Below the pieces are notes generated by a model, which worked only from the letters and a program-made list of their open reading frames with translations, did no database searches and was not told where the DNA came from. This document shows positions 8,280-18,927 of a stretch of 64,000 nt of DNA, piece after piece. Within the stretch, counting starts at the first letter, position 1; the number at the start of each line of letters is the position of its first letter. The translations under genes and the position numbers were made by a program. Location: positions 62,001 to 126,000 of the forward strand of contig CAKPCB010000002.1 of the NCBI GenBank assembly GCA_934141245.1, given 5' to 3'. The DNA comes from an uncultured Bacilli bacterium. GTDB lineage: Bacteria; Bacillota_I; Bacilli_A; RF39; UBA660.

Positions 8280-9176
8280 TTAATTATCTCCTTTTTTGCT
8301 TCTAGGATGGTACAACTCATAGTCTTCTTTTATTTTATTATTTGATATATGAGTATATATTTTAGTAGTAGCAATATCGCTATGTCCTAGTAACTCTTGT
8401 ATCACTCTTAAATCTGCTCCTCTTTCAAGCATATGCGTTGCAAAAGAATGTCTAAGAGTATGTGGTGAAATTTCTTTCTTTATTCCTTTTTCAATCAATA
8501 GTTTCTTTAATATTTTAAAAAAACTAAATCTACTAAGCTTAGTACCAAACCTATTAAGAAACAAATAATCATTTTTTTTATCTTTCAATAAAATATATCT
8601 ATTATCAAGATATTTATTAATATAAAATATAACATATTCACCGATAGGTACAATTCTTTCTTTGCTACCTTTTCCCATGCATCTAACAACACAGTTTTCT
8701 AAATCTAAATCACCTAATTTTAAATTTAATAATTCACTGATTCTAAGACCAGTTGCATATAACAATTCTAACATAGCTTTATTACGATAGTCAAATACAG
8801 TATTGCATTCAATATTTAAGAGCTTATCCACTTCTTCAACTGTCATAGTTTTAGGTAGTGTTTTTTTTAATTTTGGTCTTTCTATTGTTTCAGCAACATT
8901 TGTTTTTATATAACCTCTTTGATATAGATAGTTATGAAAGTTTTTAATAGTTGTTAATTTTCTTGCAATACTTGTTATTTCATATTTTTCATTACTTAAT
9001 TTTTCTAGGTAAAGCTCAATATCTCTAGTTTTAATATTAGCTGTGTTGTTAATACCTCTTTCATTTAAAAAATTCATGTACTTTATCAAATCCTCTAAAT
9101 ATGATTCGACTGTATTTTTAGATAATCTTTTTTCAAACGTAACAAATCCAATATAATTGTTTATATCGTTTTTCAT
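8280..9176 (-). CDS. xerD: Site-specific tyrosine recombinase XerD
   Basis: Tyrosine recombinase that resolves chromosome dimers at dif with XerC. The N-terminal SAM-like core-binding domain is at 1-90 and the catalytic domain follows. The catalytic Arg is in ATGLRISELL, and the HxLRHSFATHML box, the second His in LLGHSDIATT and the nucleophilic Tyr in KIYTH are all present. The start at 9176 gives 298 residues, typical for XerD; AGGTGG is 11 bases upstream, so the ORF's GTG at 9191 lies inside that site. XerC versus XerD cannot be settled fully by eye, but the C-terminal motif favours XerD. No integrase-associated att structure is visible. Confidence 0.88.
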   Translation of the reverse strand: MKNDINNYIGFVTFEKRLSKNTVESYLEDLIKYMNFLNERGINNTANIKTRDIELYLEKLSNEKYEITSIARKLTTIKNFHNYLYQRGYIKTNVAETIERPKLKKTLPKTMTVEEVDKLLNIECNTVFDYRNKAMLELLYATGLRISELLNLKLGDLDLENCVVRCMGKGSKERIVPIGEYVIFYINKYLDNRYILLKDKKNDYLFLNRFGTKLSRFSFFKILKKLLIEKGIKKEISPHTLRHSFATHMLERGADLRVIQELLGHSDIATTKIYTHISNNKIKEDYELYHPRSKKGDN

Positions 9177-9207
9177 ATTATTGTAAACCACCTAACTCAC
9201 AACTTAT

Positions 9208-9213
9208 ATTATA
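9208..9213 (-). promoter_or_regulatory. Extended -10 promoter for xerD-deoB
   Basis: On the minus strand TGATATAAT gives an extended -10 (TG-N-TATAAT) about 32 bases before the xerD ATG. No clear -35 is visible. Confidence 0.5.
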
Positions 9214-9234
9214 TCACAATTTAGTTTTCTTTAA

Positions 9235-9263
9235 TAGACAGATAATTTTGTATATGATAAAAT
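9235..9263 (+). promoter_or_regulatory. Promoter for rarA
   Basis: TAGACA (9235-9240), 17 bases, TAAAAT (9258-9263) with an upstream TG giving an extended -10. It implies a leader of about 15 bases ending in AAGGTGA before the rarA ATG and is divergent from the xerD promoter. Confidence 0.6.
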
Positions 9264-9284
9264 ACATATGAAAAAGGTGATATT

Positions 9285-10514
9285 ATGGATAAACCACTTG
9301 CACTCAAATTGGCACCTAAATCATTAAAAGATGTATATGGTCAGTCACATTTGATTGGTGATAATAAAATAATTTCTAATATGGTTAAAAATAAAAAAAT
9401 ATTTTCTATGATTTTATACGGTAAACCAGGTATTGGTAAGACGTCAATTGCGAATGCAATAGTAAATGAATTAGGTCTTAGATATAGATTTTTAAATGCT
9501 ACAATTAATAATAAAAAAGATTTAGATATAGTTATTGAGGAAGCAAAAATGTATGATGGAGTTATTCTTATTATGGATGAAATTCATAGGTTAAATAAAG
9601 ACAAGCAGGATATATTGCTACCGCAATTAGAAAGTGGACTTATTACATTAATTGGTTTAACTACTTCTAATCCATATCATAGTATTAATCCGGCAATTAG
9701 AAGCAGATGTCAATTATTTGAACTTAAAGACTTAGAATCAAAAGATATTGTAAAAGCACTAAATATGGCCGTTAAAAGCGAATATTTGGAAGGAATAAAG
9801 ATAGATGAAGCTGCTATAAATTATATTGCTAGCCTTTCTGGAAATGATTTAAGATTTGCATACAACCTACTTGAAGTTGCGTATTCCACATCAAGTAATA
9901 AAACAATTAATATAGATCAGATAAAGGAGATTAATAATAAGCCAGTATTTATACATGACAAAAATGAAGATGGTTATTACGATGTTCTAAGTGCATTTCA
10001 AAAGTCTATAAGGGGAAGTGATGTAGATGCTAGTCTTCACTATTTAGCTAGGCTTATTGCTGCAGGTGATTTAGATAGTATTTATAGAAGAATGAGTGTT
10101 ATTGCCTATGAAGACATTGGACTTGCTAATCCATCTATTGGCCCAAAAGTAATGGCTGCAATTCAAGCTGCAGAATTAGTAGGATTGCCAGAAGCTAGAA
10201 TTCCTCTTGGAACAATGGTTACTGAAATGGCTTTATCTCCAAAATCTAATACTGCACACATTGCTCTTGACAAGGCATTAGAGGATGTTGAAACAGGTAG
10301 AGCTGGTGCAGTACCAAGTCATATAAAAACTAATTCAAATGATTATAAATATCCACATGATTATCCAAATGCATATGTAGTACAACAATATCTACCAGAT
10401 AATTTAAAAAACAAAAAATATTATGTTCCTAAAGATAAAGGTTATGAACAAAACATCAAATATGTTTATGATAAATTAGAAAACATTAAAAAAAACACCT
10501 CAAATTCAAATTGA
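9285..10514 (+). CDS. rarA: Replication-associated recombination protein A (RarA/MgsA)
   Basis: AAA+ ATPase related to clamp loaders that acts at stalled forks. Walker A GKPGIGKTS is at about residues 45-53, Walker B LIMDEIHR at about 97-104, and the sensor 1 region TTSNPYHSINPAIRSRC contains the arginine finger-like SRC. The C-terminal MgsA domain has the family motifs RMSVIAYEDIGLANP and MALSPKSN. At 409 residues it is standard length. AAGGTGA seven bases upstream fixes the start. The stop codon TGA is embedded in a bidirectional terminator and also shows that TGA is not read as Trp. Confidence 0.95.
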   Translation: MDKPLALKLAPKSLKDVYGQSHLIGDNKIISNMVKNKKIFSMILYGKPGIGKTSIANAIVNELGLRYRFLNATINNKKDLDIVIEEAKMYDGVILIMDEIHRLNKDKQDILLPQLESGLITLIGLTTSNPYHSINPAIRSRCQLFELKDLESKDIVKALNMAVKSEYLEGIKIDEAAINYIASLSGNDLRFAYNLLEVAYSTSSNKTINIDQIKEINNKPVFIHDKNEDGYYDVLSAFQKSIRGSDVDASLHYLARLIAAGDLDSIYRRMSVIAYEDIGLANPSIGPKVMAAIQAAELVGLPEARIPLGTMVTEMALSPKSNTAHIALDKALEDVETGRAGAVPSHIKTNSNDYKYPHDYPNAYVVQQYLPDNLKNKKYYVPKDKGYEQNIKYVYDKLENIKKNTSNSN

Positions 10515-10524
10515 AGTGTTTTTT
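10490..10524. terminator. Bidirectional terminator of rarA and the surface-protein operon
   Basis: AAAAAACACCTCAA and TTGAAGTGTTTTTT form a long imperfect stem with a seven-base loop. Both ends are A- or T-rich, so it works for the convergent units on each strand. Confidence 0.8.
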
Positions 10525-10526
10525 AA

Positions 10527-13127
10527 TTAATCTTCTTGTTTTTTCTTACTTAATATTAATGCTATTGTACCAATTATGCTAGTATTTGATAAATAATAAG
10601 TAGTATAAATACCTGTTTTTGGAGGAGTTATATCCCCTTTTGGTTCAGATACATAATATACTTTAATAACATTATCTTCTGTATCATCTATTATTAATGG
10701 TGCAGTATCACTAACAAATCTGTAACCAGCTGGAAGCTTCTCTTTATAATTAGTTATAACATCACCATAAGTAAGATTTTCAAAATATTCAGTCTTACTA
10801 CTATCAATGTTACCATCATAATAGTATTCAACACGATAGGTTAAATTATCTTTCTTAGTGTAAATAACATTAATTATATTTTCACCATCGATTATAATGT
10901 ATGGCATGTCAGTAGCAATTACACCACTATTGTAACCTTTTAGAGGTTTATATAAATCTACGTTGATGTCTTCTTTATTGATAATAGACTCAAATGTTTG
11001 ATTATTAACTACTTTTTCACCAATAGCTTCAGTATTTAAACTATCCTTGTAGTAAACTACTCTATAAGATAAATCCGCTTTTTTAGTATAATAGAATATT
11101 ATTTCCGTATTTTCTTCTTTTAATATAAATTCTTGTGTATCTTCACCTACTACATTATATCCAGAAATATTCTTAGCTTTTTCAGAGTAAGATTCTAAAT
11201 ATGATTTATTATCTCTATATTCAGTATCAGCTAACTCTTTATCAGTGCCTTCTTCTAAATATTTAACACTGTATTTAAAGTCATTTCTCTTTTCATAGTA
11301 GAATATAACAACTTTATCTTCAGCATCAACTTTAATTTCTTGAGTTTTATTACTTACAAGTTTATATCCATATGGTGCATCTTTTGCTGTTTCAGTATAA
11401 ACTTCTTCAAAAGTTTTATCATTTCTAACTTCAGAAGCTAATAACTCTTCATTATTTGCTTTGTCTAAATACTTAACTGTATAAGACATATCATCTCTTT
11501 TAACATAACATACTTTTATTATGTTATCTTCTTCTTTAATTTCATATGGCATATCAGTTTCAATAGTACCATTTCTATAACCAATTGAAGGTTTATATTT
11601 ATTTATATCAATATCAGCAGATTGTATTTTATCTCTGAATGTTTGATTACCTTTAGTGTTATCTGCATCATTTGAAATTTTTTCTCCATCTTTGTAATAC
11701 TCAACTGTATATGATAAATCTGTTTTCTTTGTATAAACAACATTTATTATGTCATTTTCACCAGTTACAGTGTATGGCATATCAGTAATTATTTCACCAT
11801 CTTTATATCCATTAGGCTTATATGCATTAATATCTATATCAGATGTCTTAATTTGAGAATTTTTAGACGCTTGTTTATTCTTAGTTCCTAACAATGTTCC
11901 ATTTATACTGTCTTTATAATAATTAACTATATATTCATAATCATTTATCCAATATACTTCTGGACTTGTAGGTATTTTTTTCTCATCTTTTTGATTTTTT
12001 GAATTTTTATATTCTATATTTGCAAAATCATTTGTTCTGTTCCATCCATCTGGCAAATCATCATCTGCTTTAATTTTGAAGCTTACACTAGTTCCTTGTT
12101 CTGTTATTTTATCTATTTTAAACGTAATATTTTTACCTTGTTGTGTGGTTGGAACTGGTGTTGCACTACCATCTACGTATGTAAATCCATCAGCTATAAC
12201 ATCTTTAATAACTGCATCTGTACCAGCTGGAACTTCAACTTCAATACTTGAAGTTATATTATCAAGACTTGTAGTTAATTGCATATAGTTTCTAGCATCA
12301 AATTGATGTTTTTTATCTGTTGCTATTTGATTAATTGTATCAACATCATCATCAGAAACGTCAAAAGCAACTGTATAGATTTCTATACCATTTTGTTTTG
12401 CTAGATTAGCTGCATTAATTGCATCAGCTTTTGGTTTATCGTAGCTTCCATTAATTTCAGGTCTTCCATCACTTAACAACACTATAATCATTTTTGTTGC
12501 CTTTGATTTATTTTCTAATAATTTTTGTGTTGCCATATTTAGTGCTGCTGCTGTATTTGTATCACCACTGGCATCTTGCTTAAAATCATCTGGTCTCCAA
12601 GTTGAAAATTTCTTACTTTCAAATTTTCTATTTAGTGTTGCTTCATCCGAGAATGTAACTAATCCTAATTGAGCTTTGTTATATTTTTCCAATATTTTTT
12701 CAGAGAAACTTATAGTTGCTTTTTTTGCTAGCTCATACTTTGATTTCATATAATCATCTGGACAATTATACCAATCTTTTTCGCACATTAATTCACCAAA
12801 ATCAGGACCCATTGTACCAGATCTATCCAATACAAACATGATGTATGGAATAGCTTCACTCGATTGTGTTATTTTCGTGTTTTTTCCTTTTGCAGTTAAA
12901 GTAACTTTATAAATTCCATCTTCATCTGTTTTTTCTACTGTTTTTTTAAGTTTTACATCACCCGGATTAGTGGTAGAACCAACTGTTTTTTCTCCATTTC
13001 TTACATCGCCCTTTTTGTATGTTTCTGCAAAAACTGAAGTGGTATAACCGAAGCTAGTAAATAAAACTGTTACTGCTAGTATTATTCTTATTATTGCTTC
13101 AAACTTTTGGCTTATTATTTTTTTCAT
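10527..13127 (-). CDS. Von Willebrand A and repeat-containing cell-wall-anchored surface protein
   Basis: An 866-residue secreted adhesin-like protein. A signal peptide occupies residues 1-35 (basic start, hydrophobic core, ending VFA-ET). A VWA domain follows at about 95-300 with a MIDAS motif FVLDRSGTMG; DxSGT replaces the usual DxSxS. Residues about 400-810 hold six MucBP-like repeats of about 65-76 residues, in two subtypes: three with DINxYKP and TDMPY, three with GYxxV. The C-terminus has a sorting signal TPPKTG, a hydrophobic helix and a KKK-ED tail. Its signal fits the class B-type sortase encoded nine bases upstream. AGGAGG precedes the ATG. Likely role: attachment to host or mucus ligands. 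Confidence 0.88.
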   Translation of the reverse strand: MKKIISQKFEAIIRIILAVTVLFTSFGYTTSVFAETYKKGDVRNGEKTVGSTTNPGDVKLKKTVEKTDEDGIYKVTLTAKGKNTKITQSSEAIPYIMFVLDRSGTMGPDFGELMCEKDWYNCPDDYMKSKYELAKKATISFSEKILEKYNKAQLGLVTFSDEATLNRKFESKKFSTWRPDDFKQDASGDTNTAAALNMATQKLLENKSKATKMIIVLLSDGRPEINGSYDKPKADAINAANLAKQNGIEIYTVAFDVSDDDVDTINQIATDKKHQFDARNYMQLTTSLDNITSSIEVEVPAGTDAVIKDVIADGFTYVDGSATPVPTTQQGKNITFKIDKITEQGTSVSFKIKADDDLPDGWNRTNDFANIEYKNSKNQKDEKKIPTSPEVYWINDYEYIVNYYKDSINGTLLGTKNKQASKNSQIKTSDIDINAYKPNGYKDGEIITDMPYTVTGENDIINVVYTKKTDLSYTVEYYKDGEKISNDADNTKGNQTFRDKIQSADIDINKYKPSIGYRNGTIETDMPYEIKEEDNIIKVCYVKRDDMSYTVKYLDKANNEELLASEVRNDKTFEEVYTETAKDAPYGYKLVSNKTQEIKVDAEDKVVIFYYEKRNDFKYSVKYLEEGTDKELADTEYRDNKSYLESYSEKAKNISGYNVVGEDTQEFILKEENTEIIFYYTKKADLSYRVVYYKDSLNTEAIGEKVVNNQTFESIINKEDINVDLYKPLKGYNSGVIATDMPYIIIDGENIINVIYTKKDNLTYRVEYYYDGNIDSSKTEYFENLTYGDVITNYKEKLPAGYRFVSDTAPLIIDDTEDNVIKVYYVSEPKGDITPPKTGIYTTYYLSNTSIIGTIALILSKKKQED

Positions 13128-13136
13128 AATTTCCTC

Positions 13137-13841
13137 CTATTTGATTTTTTTAGCATTTATAATTAGATAAGAATTAGCTGGTTTATAATAGCAAGTTTGA
13201 AGTGTAATGATTCTATCATCTAATCCAACTTTTATGCCAGTATCATAAATAGCGTTTTTCATCATCCAATCAATATGCTCTAACCACTCTTTGTCATTAA
13301 AAGTAATCTTCATGTGATAATTGCTTCCTTCTTTTACAATCATTACAGAAAAAATTTCCCATGTTGTTTCTTCGTTATTTAAAATTAATTTTATATTTTT
13401 ATTAGATAAATAAAAATCTTTATTTAAATATTTTTCTAACTCATGAAATGGTATATCTTTTAATGTCTTAGAGTTATGCCCATAAATTAATAGTTTTCTG
13501 TCATAAAGTGTATTCCTATAGTCCATAAAGATACTTCCTTTATAGTCACTTTTTCCATCCGCTGAGTGATCTAGGTAATACTCATTATTAGTAGATTGTA
13601 CTAAATCATTATCTATATTTGTCCCAGGTATTTTGATTTTTCCAATAATATCTTTGTTTTTTGTACTTTGCTTTACTTCATTAGTATCGTTGGTATTATT
13701 AATAATTCTTTTAATTGTATCATAGTTTTTGTTTTCTTTAATTATGCTAGTATGTTCATCAGATATATGTAAATCAATTATCATCATAACTGCTACAAAT
13801 ATAGATACAAATATACTTAAATTTTTTTTAACTTTATTCAT
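13137..13841 (-). CDS. Class B-type sortase with an atypical active site
   Basis: Membrane-anchored transpeptidase that would cleave the sorting signal of the neighbouring surface protein. Residues 7-27 are the N-terminal anchor. The catalytic domain shows GSIFMDYRN, the active-site His in LIYGHNS and the Cys in ITLQTC, as in class B sortases (overall layout like S. aureus or C. difficile SrtB). After the Cys the family normally has a conserved Arg about 8-10 residues on; here the sequence reads YYKPANSYLIINAK, with Tyr or Ser where Arg is expected. It heads the operon with the surface protein and has its own strong promoter. Length, 234 residues, is normal. Confidence 0.82.
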   Translation of the reverse strand: MNKVKKNLSIFVSIFVAVMMIIDLHISDEHTSIIKENKNYDTIKRIINNTNDTNEVKQSTKNKDIIGKIKIPGTNIDNDLVQSTNNEYYLDHSADGKSDYKGSIFMDYRNTLYDRKLLIYGHNSKTLKDIPFHELEKYLNKDFYLSNKNIKLILNNEETTWEIFSVMIVKEGSNYHMKITFNDKEWLEHIDWMMKNAIYDTGIKVGLDDRIITLQTCYYKPANSYLIINAKKIK

Positions 13842-13890
13842 AATATCAACCCCTTAAATAACTATGAATATTTTTTATGCATGCGTTATT

Positions 13891-13919
13891 ATAATATGAT
13901 AAAGTAAACTGTTTGCCAA
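13891..13919 (-). promoter_or_regulatory. Sigma-A promoter of the sortase operon
   Basis: On the minus strand TTGGCA (13914-13919), exactly 17 bases, TATTAT (13891-13896). It lies about 50 bases before the sortase ATG. Confidence 0.75.
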
Positions 13920-14037
13920 TTAAATTCAAAAATTATTATTGCCATTATACTGCAATATTAATTTTTCATATATACATTTTTTAAATTTGTATATTATATG
14001 GGCATTATATTATACTATTTTTATTTATTTTTTATTC

Positions 14038-14071
14038 AAAAAAAGTAATAATAGTTTTATCTATCATTACT
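14038..14071 (-). terminator. Terminator of dnaJ / heat-shock operon
   Basis: AGTAATGATAG and CTATTATTACT (minus strand) form an 11-base stem with one mismatch and are followed by seven T. It overlaps the dnaJ stop codon. Confidence 0.8.
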
Positions 14072-15184
14072 TTTAACAAATTTATCAAATTCTATAGATT
14101 CTGGGCTATCTAGCATTGTTTCATTAAGCTGTTCTAGTAATTTTTTCTGTTCTTTACTTAGCTTTTTTGGATTTTTGACTTCTAGTATTACGTACATATC
14201 ACCGGTTCTTCTTGTTGACTCATTTTTAATTCCTTTTGCTTTTAATCTATGTTTATCACCAGTATTACTTGCTGCTGGAATTGTTAATGTTACATTTCCA
14301 TATAGTGTTGGTATTTCCTTTTTACATCCAAGAATTGCTTCAGTAATAGAAAGAGGAACAGATAAATATATATCATCATTATCTCTTTGATAAAATTTAT
14401 GATCATCTACTATAAATTCTAGATATAAATCTCCTGTTGGACCTCCATTGGCACCAGCTTCACCTTTTCCACTTAAACGTAATCTGTTTCCATTATCTAC
14501 TCCAGCAGGTATAGAAACTGTGATAGTCTTTTTTTCTTTTGTATATCCTCTGCCAGAACATTTTGAGCAAGTTTCTTTATAACTTTTACCTAGTCCACCA
14601 CATTCAGGGCATGTTGTTTTAGTCATAAAAGAGCCAAAGATTGTCCTCTGCTCTGAAGTAATAGTTCCACTACCATGACATTTACTACATACATCTTCAT
14701 TAAAGCCACCTTTTCCATCACAGTTACTACATGTATCATATACTTCTAGATTCAAATCCTTTTTGCATCCGTAAACTGCTTCCTCAAAGGAAAGTCTAAC
14801 TCTTAATAATCTATCATTACCACGTGTAGCTCTAGAAGAAGAACCACGTCTTGATGAACCAAATCCAAAACTGCTTCCAAAAATATTATCAAATATATCA
14901 CCAAAATCAAAGTCAGAAAAGTCAAAACCTCCAAAGCCACCAGCACCTTGACCACCATTTTGATCAAATGCTGCATGCCCAAATTGATCATATTGTTTTC
15001 TTCTTTGTTCATCTGATAAAACTGCATATGCCTCTTGTGCCTCTTTAAACTTAGCCTCAGCATCTGGTTCCTTTGAAACATCAGGATGATACTTCTTTGC
15101 TAATTTTCTAAATGCACTTTTTATTTCTGCTTCAGTTGCATCTTTTGATACACCTAAAACTTCATAATAATCTCTTTTTTCCAT
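14057..15184 (-). CDS. dnaJ: Chaperone protein DnaJ
   Basis: Co-chaperone that delivers unfolded clients to DnaK and stimulates its ATPase. The J domain (residues 1-70) has the essential HPD (KKYHPDVSK), then a Gly/Phe-rich linker with [11 protein letters not shown], four CxxCxGxG zinc motifs ([32 protein letters not shown]) and the C-terminal substrate-binding domain. The ATG at 15184 is chosen: the GTG at 15196 lies inside the AGGTGA ribosome binding site. The product is 375 residues, a full-length type I DnaJ. It is the last gene of the hrcA operon, separated from dnaK by pepF. Confidence 0.96.
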   Translation of the reverse strand: MEKRDYYEVLGVSKDATEAEIKSAFRKLAKKYHPDVSKEPDAEAKFKEAQEAYAVLSDEQRRKQYDQFGHAAFDQNGGQGAGGFGGFDFSDFDFGDIFDNIFGSSFGFGSSRRGSSSRATRGNDRLLRVRLSFEEAVYGCKKDLNLEVYDTCSNCDGKGGFNEDVCSKCHGSGTITSEQRTIFGSFMTKTTCPECGGLGKSYKETCSKCSGRGYTKEKKTITVSIPAGVDNGNRLRLSGKGEAGANGGPTGDLYLEFIVDDHKFYQRDNDDIYLSVPLSITEAILGCKKEIPTLYGNVTLTIPAASNTGDKHRLKAKGIKNESTRRTGDMYVILEVKNPKKLSKEQKKLLEQLNETMLDSPESIEFDKFVKSNDR

Positions 15185-15199
15185 AATACATCTCACCTT

Positions 15200-17014
15200 T
15201 TATTTTTTATAAGTTAAATAATATAGTTCCTTAAACTGAAGTAATAAATCTTTAAAGGTTTCTATTGAATCTTCAATTACCTTTTTATCGTTCATATCAA
15301 CACCTGCTATTTTTAATTCGTTAACAGGGTAATCTCTGCCTCCAGTTTTTAAGAATTCAATATAGTCTTTTACTGCATCTTTTTCATTGTTTAATATTTT
15401 ATTTACAATTGCAGTAGCTGCTGATAATCCTGTAGCATACTTATAAACATAAAAATTGTAATAGAAATGTGGAACTTTTTCCCATTCGTATTTAATTAAT
15501 TCATCAACTACAGTGTCATTACCAAAATATTTTTGATTTAACTTATAATACTCATTATTTATAATATCAGGAGTTAATATTTCACCATTTGCTTCTAAAG
15601 CATATATTTTTTTCTCAAATGATGCAAACATCGTCTGTCTATATATAGTTGTTCTATATAATTCAATAAGTCTATTTAATATATTTAATTTTTCAAAATT
15701 ATCATTACTGTTATTAAGTAAATATTTAGATAATAAAAGCTCATTTACAGTTGATGCAACTTCAGCTACAAATATTTTATACTGAGAATATTGATATGGG
15801 TTATTATGTCTAGAATAATAACTATGTACAGAATGTCCTAATTCATGTGCTAAAGTTGATACGTCGTTTAACTCACCTTGAAAATTTAATAAAATAAATG
15901 GATTTGTTGTATAACTACCACTTGAATAAGCTCCACTTGCCTTGGCAATATTAGGATATTTATCTATCCATCTTTTTGAGAAGGCTTCATTTATTATTGA
16001 AAGATAATCATCTCCTAAAACCTTTAGTGAGGAAACGACAAGTTTTTCTGCCTCATCAAATGTATATTTTTTACTATCATAATCATCTAAAAGAGATGCA
16101 TATACATCATACATGTGTATCTTATCCAAATTTAATATTTCTCTTTTTAATTCTAAATAATCATGTAATGGTTTTAAATTTGATTCTACTGTAGAAACCA
16201 AATTATTATAAATGCTTATATCAACATTATCGGCAAATAATGAGGCTTCCAAAGCAGAATTATATTTCCTTAATTTTGCTAGTGTATTATTAACTTTGAT
16301 ATCATTAGACAACATTAATGATATTGTGTTTTCATATTTTTTATATCCATTATACAAAGTGTCAAAAGCTGCTTTTCTTACATTCCTATCTTTACTCTTA
16401 ATATATAATGAAAAATTAGAATCAGTAATTTCAACTAAATCACCATGTTCATCTTTGATTGAACCAAATTTTAAATCTGCATTAGAAAATGTATCATAAA
16501 TGTTTTCTGGAAAAGATAAAGTTTGCTCAAAGCTTGACAATATTTTTTCTTCAGATTTAGTTAATGTATGTATTTTTTTTCTAAAAATATTTACAAATAC
16601 AAATTCATATTCTTTAAGCTCTGGTTTTTCAAGATAAAAATTTTCAATTACTGAATAATCATACTCCAACAATGTTGGAATTATAAATGATGATACTTCA
16701 CTATATGTATTTATAATGTTATTTATTTTACCAAACATTTTTTGGTATGCTGGATTATTAGTTTCACTATCTTTGTTTAAATGCGCATACATATACAAAT
16801 GATTAATTAATATATCGATTTCTTCATCTTTTTTAATTACTTGATATAAATTATCAGCACTTTCCATCATATCATTTTTAAACTTGTCAAAGCCATCAAT
16901 TAACTTAATACATTTATCACAGTCACTATAAAATGCATCATCATTGTTGTATATAGTAGTTAAATCCCATTTATCAAAATTGTTTATCTCACTTCTAGAC
17001 TTTATTTTATTCAT
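15200..17014 (-). CDS. pepF: Oligoendopeptidase F (M3 family)
   Basis: Cytoplasmic zinc metallopeptidase that degrades peptides of about 7-17 residues. The HExxH zinc motif is AHELGHSVHSYY at about residue 390, with the downstream Glu of the M3 family in VAEVASTVNE. The 604-residue length is typical for PepF. GGAG five bases from the ATG sets the start. It lies between dnaK and dnaJ in the same direction, 15 bases before dnaJ, so it is probably part of the HrcA operon. A chaperone-coupled peptide clearing role is my inference, not established for the family. Confidence 0.93.
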   Translation of the reverse strand: MNKIKSRSEINNFDKWDLTTIYNNDDAFYSDCDKCIKLIDGFDKFKNDMMESADNLYQVIKKDEEIDILINHLYMYAHLNKDSETNNPAYQKMFGKINNIINTYSEVSSFIIPTLLEYDYSVIENFYLEKPELKEYEFVFVNIFRKKIHTLTKSEEKILSSFEQTLSFPENIYDTFSNADLKFGSIKDEHGDLVEITDSNFSLYIKSKDRNVRKAAFDTLYNGYKKYENTISLMLSNDIKVNNTLAKLRKYNSALEASLFADNVDISIYNNLVSTVESNLKPLHDYLELKREILNLDKIHMYDVYASLLDDYDSKKYTFDEAEKLVVSSLKVLGDDYLSIINEAFSKRWIDKYPNIAKASGAYSSGSYTTNPFILLNFQGELNDVSTLAHELGHSVHSYYSRHNNPYQYSQYKIFVAEVASTVNELLLSKYLLNNSNDNFEKLNILNRLIELYRTTIYRQTMFASFEKKIYALEANGEILTPDIINNEYYKLNQKYFGNDTVVDELIKYEWEKVPHFYYNFYVYKYATGLSAATAIVNKILNNEKDAVKDYIEFLKTGGRDYPVNELKIAGVDMNDKKVIEDSIETFKDLLLQFKELYYLTYKK

Positions 17015-17029
17015 ATTATCTCCTATTTT

Positions 17030-17064
17030 TGAAGAAAGTCCTAGTCATCCTAGAACTTTCTTCA
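17030..17064 (-). other. Intercistronic hairpin between dnaK and pepF
   Basis: TGAAGAAAGTTCTAG and CTAGGACTTTCTTCA (minus strand) form about 14 base pairs with one mismatch. On the transcribed strand it is followed by AAAAATAGGAG rather than T-residues, so it is not a standard terminator. An mRNA-stabilising or processing element is more likely. Confidence 0.55.
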
Positions 17065-17077
17065 TTATATTTATTTA

Positions 17078-18922
<1,845 letters not shown>

Positions 18923-18927
18923 TTATA

